From: Massilimicrobiota sp. An134
Lineage (GTDB): Bacteria; Bacillota_I; Bacilli_A; Erysipelotrichales; Coprobacillaceae
Assembly: GCF_002160815.1 (NCBI RefSeq)
Contig: NZ_NFLH01000003.1
Span: 1 to 64,000, forward strand
Length of the DNA stretch: 64,000 nt
Direction: 5' to 3'
In this document: positions 33,014 to 42,874 of the stretch, piece after piece
Position numbering within the stretch: position 1 is the stretch's first letter
How the letters are laid out: each line of letters begins with the position of its first letter
Notes under the pieces: generated by a model
The model's input: only the letters and a program-made list of their open reading frames with translations
What the model was told of the DNA's origin: nothing
Databases searched by the model: none
Position numbers and translations under genes: made by a program

Positions 33014-33601
33014 ACCTTTTTGAACCAATTCTTTATACAATAATTCATGCAAGGATGTATATCCTTTTTCAATCTTATGTTTTAAAGCCAAATATTTTTC
33101 ACTGGGATTTTCTCCCTCAATATGAAATTGTTGGCATATTTCCAAAAAGACATCATAACGGATCACAAAAATCTCATCAATAACTTCTTCTAGACACATT
33201 TTCTTTAAACGCTCATTTCTTGTTAAACCAAATTCTTTATCATAAGCTTCATCTTTGATCTGATATTGAAAAAAAGTTATCGGTTCTTGTTTTAATATGT
33301 CATTAATCTGTTGTCTTTGTTGCCATGAAAAAGTTCCTCTACGTACAATTGTATGATTTTTAATATCCACAACAAAGCAATAATGACCATCACCAACAAT
33401 AAAAATACCATCTGTTCCACTGAATTGATAAAACTTCGCATATAAAAAATCATGTAACTGTTTTGTTGAAACATGATAAAGAGGTGCATTTTCTATTTCT
33501 TCATAAGAATCATCGTCCTGCCACTCATATGGTTCTAATAATTCTTCATCATCATAAACAAAATTCACTAACAAAATATTCAACCCCCTGTAATGTATCA
33601 T
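33011..33601 (-). CDS. YjbA/DUF3603-like protein
   Basis: 196 residues, cytosolic and acidic at the start (YDDEELLEPYEWQDDD). A VGDGHYCFVVDIKNHTIVRRG strand pair is followed by a ...SWQQRQQINDIL and NERLKKMCLEEVIDEIF helix block, resembling DUF3603 of Bacillus (YjbA). In B. subtilis yjbA also neighbours trpS, which supports the call. The molecular role is unknown. It converges on trpS. Confidence 0.6.
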   Translation of the reverse strand: MIHYRGLNILLVNFVYDDEELLEPYEWQDDDSYEEIENAPLYHVSTKQLHDFLYAKFYQFSGTDGIFIVGDGHYCFVVDIKNHTIVRRGTFSWQQRQQINDILKQEPITFFQYQIKDEAYDKEFGLTRNERLKKMCLEEVIDEIFVIRYDVFLEICQQFHIEGENPSEKYLALKHKIEKGYTSLHELLYKELVQKG

Positions 33602-33641
33602 ATGTTTATTATACCTAAAAAGACCATTCTATAATCATCAT

Positions 33642-33674
33642 AAAAAGAAAAAGACTCACTGTTGCAGTAAGTCT
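33642..33674 (-). terminator. Terminator of the BTAD regulator gene
   Basis: AGACTtACTG/CAGTgAGTCT stem with T's downstream on the minus strand. Confidence 0.65.
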
Positions 33675-33720
33675 AAAAATGGGTATGTCAATATATGTTG
33701 TTTCATTTATTTGTCACGCT

Positions 33721-34905
33721 TTATTGCTTTGGCATGATTTCTCCAACCATGAAATCAATCGTTAATGTTGTATGATTCAATGAATATTTTATTTTACGTA
33801 AAACTCTACTCATAACACTTTTGGCATCGTCATTATGACATGCAGGCAAAAGAACAACAAACTGATTCACATTTAACCTGCATACAACATCGCCAATACG
33901 AAGACCACTGAGTAAAGCATCCTGAACTTTCGTCATCATTCTTTCAATAGCTTTTTGGGAATGTTGATCCTCAATCTGTGAATGATCAAGAATTGTGATT
34001 AAACATAACTGAGAACAAATTCCTAATCTTCCCATCATTCTTGATTGCATAGTATATATTTCTCTAAATGTTCCATACTCACAAAGAAAAGCCCCATAAG
34101 CTTCATCACGTGAAAGCTCCTGTTGAATTTCCATAATATCTAAATCTTCATCATGACTTTCTTTTTTAATCATCTCATATAATTTCAGCATTGACTTAGA
34201 TGGTTTAACGCCCAAAGTCTGATACAATAAATCAGTTGTTGCTTTATATATCTCTTTTGCTTTTTTATACTGCTGTTGAAAATATAAAGAACGAATCCAG
34301 ATTTCATAAATAGACTCTTCTCAATTATCAATCTCAATAGCACGCTTAGCTATTGTTTCCATCTTCTCATAATCCTGCTTATCTTCCAACAGCTTTGCAT
34401 ACTCAACAACCTTATCCATATAAAGTGAATGATAATAAACACGTTTAGATAAAGTATTATGATCTTCTTTAATTTCTACCAAATACTTCCCTGTATATTC
34501 ATTAAGAAACTTTTCAAAATATTCTGGTTTTGAAGAATCTCTTAAATATTTTTCATACTTTTCAAATTCAACTGTATCTATTCTTAAATGATATGCCAAA
34601 TTAATCGCATACGATCCTTTTCCAGTTATAATAAAATCTGTAAATCCAAACTCTTTTTTTAATAAGGCTCTTAATCTATATATTAAATTTTTTAATGCTC
34701 CTATAGGATTATCAACATCATCTAAATACCATAACATTTCAATCAGTTCATTAGAAGGCACTGTTCGCTGATAATGAGATAGAAGATAAGCAAATAATTT
34801 CACAAGTTTTTCAGATTTCATCGTGTCACTATCAATTGTACAATTATGATATGAAAACGAAAATTTACGAAACATTGTTATATGAACATAATCGTTCATT
34901 GACAT
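33721..34905 (-). pseudogene. OmpR-type winged-helix/BTAD regulator with GGDEF-like tail, interrupted by in-frame TGA
   Basis: One continuous frame of 395 codons from ATG 34905 to TAA 33721, broken only by TGA at codon 195 (34321-34323). Residues about 5-105 are a winged helix (SNELIEMLWYLDD, ALKNLIYRLRALLKKE) of the SARP/AfsR type; residues 110-260 are the helical BTAD repeat domain, which runs through the TGA (AIEIDN stop EESIYEIWIRSL...KKAKEIYKATTDLLYQTLGVKPS). The C-terminal ~130 residues resemble a degenerate GGDEF domain without the active site. Without read-through only the DNA-binding half and part of the BTAD are made. An internal ATG at 34227 could express the last 168 residues. Confidence 0.8.
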
Positions 34906-35125
34906 ATAACCCCGCTCCCTATATAATCTGTGTTTTCATTTTTATTTTAATAGTTTTCTTTAAATTTGACAAGAATTTTAGAATATAATAACACAATTCA
35001 AAAAAGCGCTTACATTTTTGACAAAGTTGATGTCTTTTTTTGTTATTTTTTCTATGAAATATTCAAAAAAAATAATCACTTTTACATATAATCAAAGATC
35101 AATAAATATATAGTTTTATACAAAA

Positions 35126-35149
35126 AAGCCAACTCAATGAGTTGACTTT
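35126..35149 (-). terminator. Terminator of fba
   Basis: AAAGTCAACTCA/TGAGTTGGCTTT stem with T's after it on the minus strand, 13 bases beyond the fba stop. Confidence 0.8.
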
Positions 35150-35162
35150 GCTTCACATGAAA

Positions 35163-36029
35163 TTAAGCTTTACCAATGCATCCGAATAATTCCATTTTTT
35201 CTTTAACACAAGTTTTAATAGCTTCAGCACCTGGAGCTAATAATTTACGAGGATCGAATCCTTTACCTTCTAAATCTTTACCAGCTTCAATATATTTACG
35301 AGTAGCTTCTTGGAAATATAATTGACATTCAGTATTAACGTTGATTTTAGAAACTCCTAATGTGATAGCTTTTTTAATCATATCAGCAGGAATTCCTGTA
35401 CCACCATGTAATACTAATGGTAAAGTTCCTGTTTCTTGTTGAATAGCATCTAATGCATCAAAATCTAAACCTTCCCAGTTAGCAGGATATTTACCATGAA
35501 TATTTCCAATACCTGCTGCTAAGAAATCTACACCTAAATCAGCAATCATTTTACATTCTTTAGGGTCAGCAACTTCACCTTTACCGATAACTCCGTCTTC
35601 TTCTCCACCAATTGAACCAACTTCTGCTTCAACTGATACACCTTTTGAATGACATAAAGCTACGATTTCTTTTGTTTTTTCAATATTTTCTTCGATTCCA
35701 TAATGAGAACCATCAAACATAATTGAAGAGAAACCAGCTTCTAATGCAGCTTTAGCTCCTTCATAACTACCATGATCTAAGTGTAAAGCAACTGGTACAG
35801 TAATATTTAAAGATTCAACCATTGCTTTCACCATTGCAGAAACTGTTTTATATCCAGTCATGTATTTAGCAGCTCCTTCAGAAACTCCTAAAATAACTGG
35901 TGCTTTTAATTCTTCCGCAGTTAATAAAATTGATTTAGTCCATTCTAAGTTGTTGATATTAAATTGACCAACAGCATAGTGACCTGCTTTTGCTTTATCA
36001 AGCATTTCTTTAGCTGAAACTAATCCCAT
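35163..36029 (-). CDS. fba: Class II fructose-bisphosphate aldolase
   Basis: 288 residues. Class II zinc aldolase of glycolysis: ALHLDHGSYEGAKAALEAGFSSIMFDGSH carries the catalytic Asp and first zinc ligand His, with VEAEVGSIGGEEDG and later LHGGTGIP holding more zinc ligands and the phosphate loop. It converts fructose-1,6-bisphosphate to DHAP and glyceraldehyde 3-phosphate. Codon choice is strongly biased (many GCT, GAA, ATC-poor codons), as for a highly expressed gene. Ribosome binding site AAAGGAG. Confidence 0.97.
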   Translation of the reverse strand: MGLVSAKEMLDKAKAGHYAVGQFNINNLEWTKSILLTAEELKAPVILGVSEGAAKYMTGYKTVSAMVKAMVESLNITVPVALHLDHGSYEGAKAALEAGFSSIMFDGSHYGIEENIEKTKEIVALCHSKGVSVEAEVGSIGGEEDGVIGKGEVADPKECKMIADLGVDFLAAGIGNIHGKYPANWEGLDFDALDAIQQETGTLPLVLHGGTGIPADMIKKAITLGVSKINVNTECQLYFQEATRKYIEAGKDLEGKGFDPRKLLAPGAEAIKTCVKEKMELFGCIGKA

Positions 36030-36111
36030 AATTCAAATCTCCTTTACATTTTTTTTACACATATATCATACACTGATTTTATGAAAATTTCCATAAATAT
36101 TCTCTTTTTTA

Positions 36112-37275
36112 TCATTCTTTTATTGCTTTTTCTAATTGTTCTAAAGCTTGTTTTAATGTTGAACGTGGACAAGCGACATTAAATCTTTCAAATCCTTCTC
36201 CACCTGTTCCAAAAATATAACCTTCATCCAGCCATAAATGTGCTTTTTCCAACATAAATGTTTCTAATTCATCTTTATTCATACCTAAGCTTCGCATATC
36301 TACCCAGACCAGATACAATCCCTGTGGATCAATCACCTTAATTTCTGGTAGTCTTTCAGCAAAGAATTCTTTCATATAAGCTATATTTCCAGATAAATAA
36401 TCTACCAGTTCATCAACCCACTGAGCTCCATATGTATAAGCTGCTTCACAAGCTTCTAATCCAAAAATATTAGGATCACTCATACCTGAAGCATTTTTTT
36501 CTTTTTGAAATTTTTCACGTAGATCTTCATTTTTAATAATAATATTAGATGTCTGTAGAGCCGCCAAGTTAAATGTTTTAGATGGTGCTGTACAAATAAT
36601 ACTGAATTCAGCAAATGATGGATCTACATTATAGAAAGGAACATGTTCATTTCCCTCATAAATAAAGTCCATATGAATTTCATCACTAATCACATAAACA
36701 TGATGTTTTTGACAAATTTTACCTATCTGATACAATTCATCACGTGTCCAGACTTTACCAATGGGATTATGTGGATTACATAAGATAAACATCTTGACAT
36801 CATGATCAACGATCTGTTTTTCAAACACTTCAAAATCACATTCATAATGATCATCCTGAAATACAAGTGGGCATTCTACAACCATTCTTTCATTTAAATT
36901 GATAGATGCATCAAAAGGATAATAAACAGGTTTCATAACCATAATGGCATCACCTTTTTGTGTATAAGCTCTTACCGCTAATTTTAAAGCACCTACAACA
37001 CCTGAAGTTGTGACAATCCATTCTTTTTGAATATCAAAATGATGGCGTGTCTTCATCCAGTTAATGACAGACTGATAATAACTTTCAGTTGGTGTAGCAT
37101 ATCCAAAAACGCCATGACTGGCACGCTTAACCAAAGCTTCTTTGACTTCTGGAAGAGTTTCAAAGTCCATATCTGCTACCCACATTGGAATCATATGTGA
37201 ATCTTGCATTTTTTCACCATCATATTTCACACTGTTTGTTCCTTTTCTTTCAATCACTTTATCAAAATCATACAT
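36112..37275 (-). CDS. MalY/PatB-type aminotransferase (cystathionine beta-lyase-like)
   Basis: 387 residues, fold type I PLP enzyme. IPMWVADMDFETLPEV at the N-terminus is the MalY/PatB substrate region, NPHNPIG holds the PLP-contact Asn and Asp, and TAPSKTFNLAAL carries the Schiff-base Lys. The family cleaves cystathionine to homocysteine or acts as an aminotransferase. In this genome it sits after a TrmH gene with an eight-base overlap. The substrate is inferred only from the family. Confidence 0.9.
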   Translation of the reverse strand: MYDFDKVIERKGTNSVKYDGEKMQDSHMIPMWVADMDFETLPEVKEALVKRASHGVFGYATPTESYYQSVINWMKTRHHFDIQKEWIVTTSGVVGALKLAVRAYTQKGDAIMVMKPVYYPFDASINLNERMVVECPLVFQDDHYECDFEVFEKQIVDHDVKMFILCNPHNPIGKVWTRDELYQIGKICQKHHVYVISDEIHMDFIYEGNEHVPFYNVDPSFAEFSIICTAPSKTFNLAALQTSNIIIKNEDLREKFQKEKNASGMSDPNIFGLEACEAAYTYGAQWVDELVDYLSGNIAYMKEFFAERLPEIKVIDPQGLYLVWVDMRSLGMNKDELETFMLEKAHLWLDEGYIFGTGGEGFERFNVACPRSTLKQALEQLEKAIKE

Positions 37276-38008
37276 CTTCTCTTAATACCTCTTTTCCTTC
37301 AAATTCTGCTTTTGAAAAATGAAATAATGCTATTCCTAATGCCATTGACAAATTTAATGAATCAATTTCCTCATGATGAGGAATAAAAACACTTTGACCA
37401 TAATTTAAATATGTATCATCCAAACCATGACTTTCATTACCAAAAATCAAACTATGACATTGATGAGAATGAACCTGATGAATATTTTTAGCCCCTTTCA
37501 ACATAAAAGGATAGAATTCATGATCAGAAAATGCATGATAATATTCTTCAAACGACTCATAGTAAGCAACATTCAAATGAAAGATAGCACCCATTGACGC
37601 TCTAATGACTTTCGGGTCAAAAATATCAACAGCTGGTTTAATAATAGCTAAGTTTTTATATCCAAATCCTAACATTGTACGCATAATTGTTCCCATATTT
37701 CCCATATCCATGGGATGTTCCAAAACAACATGATGAGCCTGTTGTAAGGGGGATGTATAGATTTTAAAAACGCCAATCGCATAACAATTATTTTTAGGAC
37801 TTAATTTTTCAATCGTACGATCATGTACATCAATCGGAATATGATATTGTTGGCATAATTCTTGAATCATAGGATATCCCCTATTTTGATGAATGGATGA
37901 ATGAACAACCACTCTGACGACATCCTGTGGTCTATGCTTTAACAGTTCAATCGTTGGAAAAACACCTAAAGTATAAGACTGATCATTTCCTTTTTTATAT
38001 AATTTCAT
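37268..38008 (-). CDS. TrmH/SpoU-family RNA 2'-O-methyltransferase
   Basis: 246 residues from ATG 38008 (GGGA upstream), which overlaps the Sel1 gene by 14 bases; a longer start is less likely. The SPOUT knot motifs are in order: EHPMDMGNMGTIMRTM, then LIFGNESHGLDD and SLNLSMALGIALFHF, which bind S-adenosylmethionine in the trefoil knot. It methylates ribose in tRNA or rRNA; the target is not predictable. Translation overlaps the following aminotransferase. Confidence 0.9.
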   Translation of the reverse strand: MKLYKKGNDQSYTLGVFPTIELLKHRPQDVVRVVVHSSIHQNRGYPMIQELCQQYHIPIDVHDRTIEKLSPKNNCYAIGVFKIYTSPLQQAHHVVLEHPMDMGNMGTIMRTMLGFGYKNLAIIKPAVDIFDPKVIRASMGAIFHLNVAYYESFEEYYHAFSDHEFYPFMLKGAKNIHQVHSHQCHSLIFGNESHGLDDTYLNYGQSVFIPHHEEIDSLNLSMALGIALFHFSKAEFEGKEVLREDV

Positions 38009-39104
38009 ATTCCCTTTCTTTTTCCTTCCTGATAATTTGTGCCTGCTGATAATAAGACAAAGCAAAGCGATGATTCTTTTCTACATAACGTCCAAGTTCA
38101 TATAATTGGCTTAACAATAAGCAAGCATCATAACTATTTAATCGTGCTGACTGATGTAAATAATCTAATGCTTTCTTTTGATTTTTATCCACAACAATAC
38201 CATCAAAGTAAATCATAGCCAGTTCATAGGCACAATCTTCCTGCAACAGATAATATCCATATATAAAATAATGCATGGCTTCTTTTAAATCCAAATCCAC
38301 ACCTATACCTAACTTCAATAACAGTCCAACCTTATACATACATTCTTTTTGAAAATGCTTTGCTCCTAATAAATAAGATTGAAAAGCTTCAGAATATTCT
38401 CTCTGTTTTTCTAATAAAATTCCTTTATAAAGATATGCTTCTTTTTGTTGACTTTGTGATAAATACTGGATTGCTTTTTGATCATCTTGAGTCACATAGC
38501 GTCCATACATATAAAACAGCCCCAACCTTAAAGCTGATAAGCTGTCAACATTTTGTTTGTAGTAATTGAATGCCTGTGCAATATCCTGTTCAACACCATA
38601 TCCATGTTCATACATATAACCGATATAATAACAACATTCATGATATCCATGCTGATATAAATAAGAAAAGATTTCAAAAGCTTTCTCATAATCCTGTTTG
38701 ATTCCAAAACCTAAAAAATAAGTTCTTGCCAGAACATAGAGATGTGAATCATTATTTTGTTGATAAGCTGTTTTTAAAAATTCTTCAACATCAGGTATTT
38801 CAAAATAATAACCTATTTCATCAATCACTTGAGAAAATACACTCACCATAAATAAAGCTTCTTCTTCACTTAATGAAGCAAATTCACATAAATAGCGAAC
38901 ATATCGAGAGATTTCAAAATCCTCATCAAATATAATAGCTTCAAAAACACCCATTTTCATTCCTAAAACAACCAAATAACATTCATCCATCATATCTGGT
39001 GCTTCATCATTTAAAACTTCCTCAAAACGTTCAATCTGAAACCTTAATCCATCTCCATAGCGATTAAAGACATCTATAACCTTTTCAATAATCTGAATAT
39101 TCAT
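37995..39104 (-). CDS. Sel1-like repeat protein
   Basis: 369 residues with several Sel1/TPR-like helix pairs (for example YVLARTYFLGFGIKQDYEKAFEIF and YIGYMYEHGYGVEQDIAQAFNYY). Such repeats form a solenoid that binds partner proteins. The N-terminal 110 residues are non-repeat. There is no signal peptide, so it is probably cytosolic. It starts one base after the 90-residue gene ends and overlaps the TrmH gene, forming a four-gene operon with the aminotransferase. Confidence 0.85.
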   Translation of the reverse strand: MNIQIIEKVIDVFNRYGDGLRFQIERFEEVLNDEAPDMMDECYLVVLGMKMGVFEAIIFDEDFEISRYVRYLCEFASLSEEEALFMVSVFSQVIDEIGYYFEIPDVEEFLKTAYQQNNDSHLYVLARTYFLGFGIKQDYEKAFEIFSYLYQHGYHECCYYIGYMYEHGYGVEQDIAQAFNYYKQNVDSLSALRLGLFYMYGRYVTQDDQKAIQYLSQSQQKEAYLYKGILLEKQREYSEAFQSYLLGAKHFQKECMYKVGLLLKLGIGVDLDLKEAMHYFIYGYYLLQEDCAYELAMIYFDGIVVDKNQKKALDYLHQSARLNSYDACLLLSQLYELGRYVEKNHRFALSYYQQAQIIRKEKEREYEII

Positions 39105-39377
39105 TTATTCACTTTGATTAATCTGATGAATTGATTGTAATTCTTTTTTCGCATTATCTCGTAGTGCTTCAAAATGTGCTTTATCAAAATGAGCACCCTG
39201 ATCAATAAAATCAATCAATTCATTATATTTTTCTACAATCACTTCATATAAAGATTCTTTAATCACATAATCCAATTCATTATGAGCCTGTTGTGTGATT
39301 TGATTAATAGACTTATATTGTTCTTTAAACATGGCATCATAATCAATGACCGTTTTTTTCTTTTTAAATAATCCCAT
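39105..39377 (-). CDS. Hypothetical helical protein
   Basis: 90 residues starting MGLFKKKKTVIDYDAMF, then amphipathic helices with many Gln, Glu and Lys. No signal peptide or membrane span; possibly a coiled coil. It is the first gene of the minus-strand operon with the Sel1-repeat protein. No family recognised. Confidence 0.75.
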   Translation of the reverse strand: MGLFKKKKTVIDYDAMFKEQYKSINQITQQAHNELDYVIKESLYEVIVEKYNELIDFIDQGAHFDKAHFEALRDNAKKELQSIHQINQSE

Positions 39378-39576
39378 AAACTTCTCCTTTCATCACTCTT
39401 AACATTATTCTACTTGATTTCTTAAAAAAATAAAGCCCTTTTTTGATTTTCATCATTTTGATAAAAAAGTTCAACTTTTTTTCATTATCCATATAAATCA
39501 TGAACTTTATTTTCAAAATTCTATAAATAATTTCCCTTTTTTAGATTTTATGAGATAATTTCATTGAGGTGAAAAT

Positions 39577-40023
39577 ATGGATGATTTATTACAATTAGAA
39601 AAGGACTTATCTTTTCAGTCTTTCGATCATGAAGATGCCTATATTTTAGGACAGATGCTTGTTGAAAAAGTGAAACAAGATCATCTCAAAAACATTCGTA
39701 TCCGTATTGTTTTGCATCATGATATTGTTTTTCAATACCTGATGAATGGAAAAACAGGTGATGAATGGCTGAATCGTAAACAAAAAACAGTTGAAACATT
39801 TGGTCATTCCTCATATTATATCTGGGCTCAGAATGAACAAACACATCAATATAACCATTATCTCCAAGATTCCCAGTTTGCGATATGTGGTGGTGGTTTT
39901 CCATTAATGGTCCAAAATCAAAGAATAGGATGTTGTATTGTTTCAGGATTAGAACATGATCAAGATCATCAAATCATCGTCCATTGTCTACAAAAATTAA
40001 AAAGAAAGAAGGAGCAATCATGA
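39577..40023 (+). CDS. UPF0303 (HbpS/GlcG-fold) protein
   Basis: 148 residues. The block NGKTGDEWLNRKQKTVETFGHSS and the CGGGFPLMVQNQRIGCCIVSGL stretch are the UPF0303 signature, related to the HbpS/GlcG heme-binding-like fold. The function is unknown; these proteins often sit beside oxidoreductases. It overlaps the following Gfo/Idh/MocA gene (ATGA), so it is the first gene of that operon. Confidence 0.85.
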   Translation: MDDLLQLEKDLSFQSFDHEDAYILGQMLVEKVKQDHLKNIRIRIVLHHDIVFQYLMNGKTGDEWLNRKQKTVETFGHSSYYIWAQNEQTHQYNHYLQDSQFAICGGGFPLMVQNQRIGCCIVSGLEHDQDHQIIVHCLQKLKRKKEQS

Positions 40024-41003
40024 AATTAGGAATTTTAGGAACCGGAATGATTGTCAAAGATTTAATGACAACTTACTCAAAGTTCGATATTAAAAAAACA
40101 TATTTACTGGCAACGACACAAACTCAACAAGAAGCTGAAGAATTATGTCAAAAGTTTCACTTAGATCAAATCTTTTATGACTATGATCAATTATTAGACA
40201 GTGATATTGATACAGTCTATATAGCATTACCTAATCATTTGCATTATGGTTTTGCGAAAAAAGCGATATTAAAAGGAAAGCATGTGATTATCGAAAAGCC
40301 TATTTGTGCCAATGCCCATGAATTACAGGATTTAATTGCTTTAAGTCATGAACATCATATCATCATTTTAGAAGCTATGAATATCCATTATTTACCAGCC
40401 TATCAATCTTTAAAAACACATTTATCCAAATTAGGACAAATCAAAATCTTAAACTTTAATTATAGTCAGTATTCATCACGTTATGACGCTTTTAAAGAAG
40501 GTCGTATTTTACCTGCTTTTGATTATCATAAAGCTGGTGGTGCTTTAATGGATTTAAATGTTTATAACTTACATGCTATTATAGGGTTGATGGGACAGCC
40601 TGAAAATCAGCACTACTTTGCTAATATTGAAAAAGGTATTGATACAAGTGGTATTATGGTTTTAGAGTATCCTCATTTAAAAGCGATTTCTATTGGAGCT
40701 AAAGACTGTAAAGCGCCTATTACTTCAACTCTTCAGGGAGATCAGGGCGTTATTGTGATTGATAAACCTATGAATCAGATGACTGAATATACATTCATTG
40801 ATAATAAAGGACATCAGACAAAATATGAATTCCCTCAAGATCAGCATCGTTTATATTATGAATTTGAAGAATTTATCAGAATCATTAATGAAAAAGATTT
40901 TGAAAAAGCACAAGCCATGATAGGATTAAGTTTACAGGTTGCTCAAGTTATGGAAAAAGGTAGGCAACAGGAAGGAGTTATTTTTGACAATGATCAACAA
41001 TAA
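40020..41003 (+). CDS. Gfo/Idh/MocA-family oxidoreductase
   Basis: 327 residues from ATG 40020 behind AAGGAG. The Rossmann motif KLGILGTGMI and the KHVIIEKPICAN stretch with catalytic Lys are the family hallmarks, and YNLHAIIGL lies in the C-terminal domain. It oxidises or reduces a sugar, inositol or related polyol with NAD(P); the exact substrate is unknown. It overlaps the next oxidoreductase gene by 14 bases. Confidence 0.92.
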   Translation: MKLGILGTGMIVKDLMTTYSKFDIKKTYLLATTQTQQEAEELCQKFHLDQIFYDYDQLLDSDIDTVYIALPNHLHYGFAKKAILKGKHVIIEKPICANAHELQDLIALSHEHHIIILEAMNIHYLPAYQSLKTHLSKLGQIKILNFNYSQYSSRYDAFKEGRILPAFDYHKAGGALMDLNVYNLHAIIGLMGQPENQHYFANIEKGIDTSGIMVLEYPHLKAISIGAKDCKAPITSTLQGDQGVIVIDKPMNQMTEYTFIDNKGHQTKYEFPQDQHRLYYEFEEFIRIINEKDFEKAQAMIGLSLQVAQVMEKGRQQEGVIFDNDQQ

Positions 41004-42021
41004 ATTAGTATTAGGTTATATTGGAAATGGGAAAAGTGCCAATCGTTACCATATTCCATTTGTTTTACAAAGACAGAACAAATTTATGATGAAAAAGATT
41101 TTTGATATTCACGTTCGTCATGATATATGGAAGGCCATTGATGGTGTAGAATATTGTGAAGATGTCAATGCATTACTACAAGATCCTGACATTGATATGA
41201 TTGTTGTGTGTACAACACATCATTTTCATTACAATTATGCCAAAATGGTACTAGAAGCAGGTAAGCACTGTTTAGTAGAAAAACCATTTATGGAAAATTC
41301 AAAGCAGGCAAGAGAAATCTTTGATTTAGCGAATCAAAAAGGACTTTATTGTTCTGCATATCAAAACAGACGTTATGACAGTGATTTTTTAACTGTTCAA
41401 AAAGTCATTGAAAGTGGAAAATTAGGTGATTTATTAGAATTAGAAATGCATTTTGATTATTATCGTCCTGAAGTTCCAGAAAATGTTGATCACTTTGATC
41501 CGGCCCATTCTTACTTATATGGTCATGGATGTCATACTTTAGATCAAGTGATTTCTTATTTTGGTCGACCTGCTCATGTTCATTATGATGTCAGACAATT
41601 GCTTGGTGAAGGAAGAATGAATGATTATTTTGATTTAGATCTTTATTATGGGACTTTAAAAGTTTCTGTCAAATCAAGTTATTTTAGAATCAAAGAAAGA
41701 CCAAGTTTTATTGTTTATGGAAAAAAAGGAATGTTTGTCAAACAAACAAAAGATCGTCAGGAAGAACATCTGAAATTATTCTATATGCCTGATCATGAAG
41801 ATTTTGGAAAGGATACTCCTGCACATTATGGTGTATTAACATATGCAGATGATCAAGGTCAATATCACGAAGAAAAAGTTCCTAGTGTTGATGGTGATTA
41901 TGCGAGAGTTTATGATGGTATCTATGATTGTATAGTCAATGGAAAACCGCAAATCATTACACATGAACAAACCCTTTTACAAATGGAAATGTTAGAAAAA
42001 GGAGTTCAAAATTTAAAATAA
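40990..42021 (+). CDS. Gfo/Idh/MocA-family oxidoreductase
   Basis: 343 residues from ATG 40990 (AAGGAG at about 40971). LGYIGNGKSANRYHIPF is the NAD-binding turn and AGKHCLVEKPFMENSKQA the EKP motif. HSYLYGHGCHTLDQVISYFGRP is the Gfo C-terminal block and resembles YvaA/YdgJ-type scyllo-inositol dehydrogenases. It lies downstream of a UPF0303 protein and another family member, so the three probably handle one sugar or inositol route. Confidence 0.92.
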   Translation: MINNKLVLGYIGNGKSANRYHIPFVLQRQNKFMMKKIFDIHVRHDIWKAIDGVEYCEDVNALLQDPDIDMIVVCTTHHFHYNYAKMVLEAGKHCLVEKPFMENSKQAREIFDLANQKGLYCSAYQNRRYDSDFLTVQKVIESGKLGDLLELEMHFDYYRPEVPENVDHFDPAHSYLYGHGCHTLDQVISYFGRPAHVHYDVRQLLGEGRMNDYFDLDLYYGTLKVSVKSSYFRIKERPSFIVYGKKGMFVKQTKDRQEEHLKLFYMPDHEDFGKDTPAHYGVLTYADDQGQYHEEKVPSVDGDYARVYDGIYDCIVNGKPQIITHEQTLLQMEMLEKGVQNLK

Positions 42022-42051
42022 AAGAGATTTCCTATTGTGAAATCTCTTTTT
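42020..42051. terminator. Bidirectional terminator between oxidoreductase and RpiR genes
   Basis: AAAAGAGATTTC/GAAATCTCTTTT stem with a CTATTGT loop. Confidence 0.9.
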
Positions 42052-42874
42052 ATGATTGTCTATTGTCTATAGACTTTTTCTGCTTTTTATACAACAAGGA
42101 ATAAAGAATACTCAAAACATATTGAAAAGATATCTGCGAATAAAATGTAGCTATTTTTTCATTTTTTTCTTTATGAGGAATCAATATATGATAGCGACTG
42201 TATTTAAATAGAATATCATCATGATTAGAGGTAATTGTGATGATAGGCACATGATTATATAATAATATTCTAAGCGATTCACGATAAACATCCTGCTTAG
42301 AATAAGTGATAAATAAGGCCACATCTTGAGGTGTAGCAGCCTTAGAAAAAGAAACTTCTTCTTTATTTTCTGTTGCGATATAAAAGAATTTCCCTATTTT
42401 GATGAGTTTATTAGTAAAACCCATAGCAGTAATCTTGGAATCTCCAGTCGCATAAATAAAGACTCTTTGACTACGATCAAGTAAATCCACAATTTTTTCG
42501 AGTTCATCTATATCTAACTGACTATTAATCAAGTCAATACTTTCCTTATAGACATGCGCTAAGCTATTAATAATCTGCCATGTCGGTTCATCACTTTGAA
42601 AAGGAAATGAAAAATCAATATCCTGCCTGACATATTTTAAAGACTCCATATAACGCATAAAGTCTATTTTAAAATCACGAAAGCCTTTATAGCCTAGTTT
42701 TCTACATAGTCTAATAATACTTGCATTCGAAGAAAAAGTTACCTGTGCCAATTCTTTAATCGTCATGAGGATGACAGCCTGTGGATTTTCTTTGATGTAA
42801 TGGACAATCTCTAATTCATTTTTTGTAAATAAAGTTTCATTGTCTAACAAATCAATGATATTCATAGCCTTCAC
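42050..42874 (-). CDS. RpiR/MurR-family transcriptional regulator
   Basis: 274 residues. The N-terminal half is an RpiR HTH (TIKELAQVTFSSNASIIRLCRKLGYKGFRDFKID), the C-terminal half a SIS sugar-phosphate isomerase domain (RVFIYATGDSKITAMGFTNKLIKIGK). It would bind DNA and release it, or activate, in response to a sugar phosphate. The target is unknown, but the convergent Gfo/Idh/MocA genes are near neighbours. Confidence 0.92.
   Translation of the reverse strand: MKAMNIIDLLDNETLFTKNELEIVHYIKENPQAVILMTIKELAQVTFSSNASIIRLCRKLGYKGFRDFKIDFMRYMESLKYVRQDIDFSFPFQSDEPTWQIINSLAHVYKESIDLINSQLDIDELEKIVDLLDRSQRVFIYATGDSKITAMGFTNKLIKIGKFFYIATENKEEVSFSKAATPQDVALFITYSKQDVYRESLRILLYNHVPIITITSNHDDILFKYSRYHILIPHKEKNEKIATFYSQISFQYVLSILYSLLYKKQKKSIDNRQS

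Noticed and set aside
34321-34323. The in-frame TGA could encode selenocysteine.
   Set aside because: There is no selenocysteine machinery in the window, no clear SECIS-like hairpin directly after the codon was found, and the position is a BTAD helix with no known redox role.
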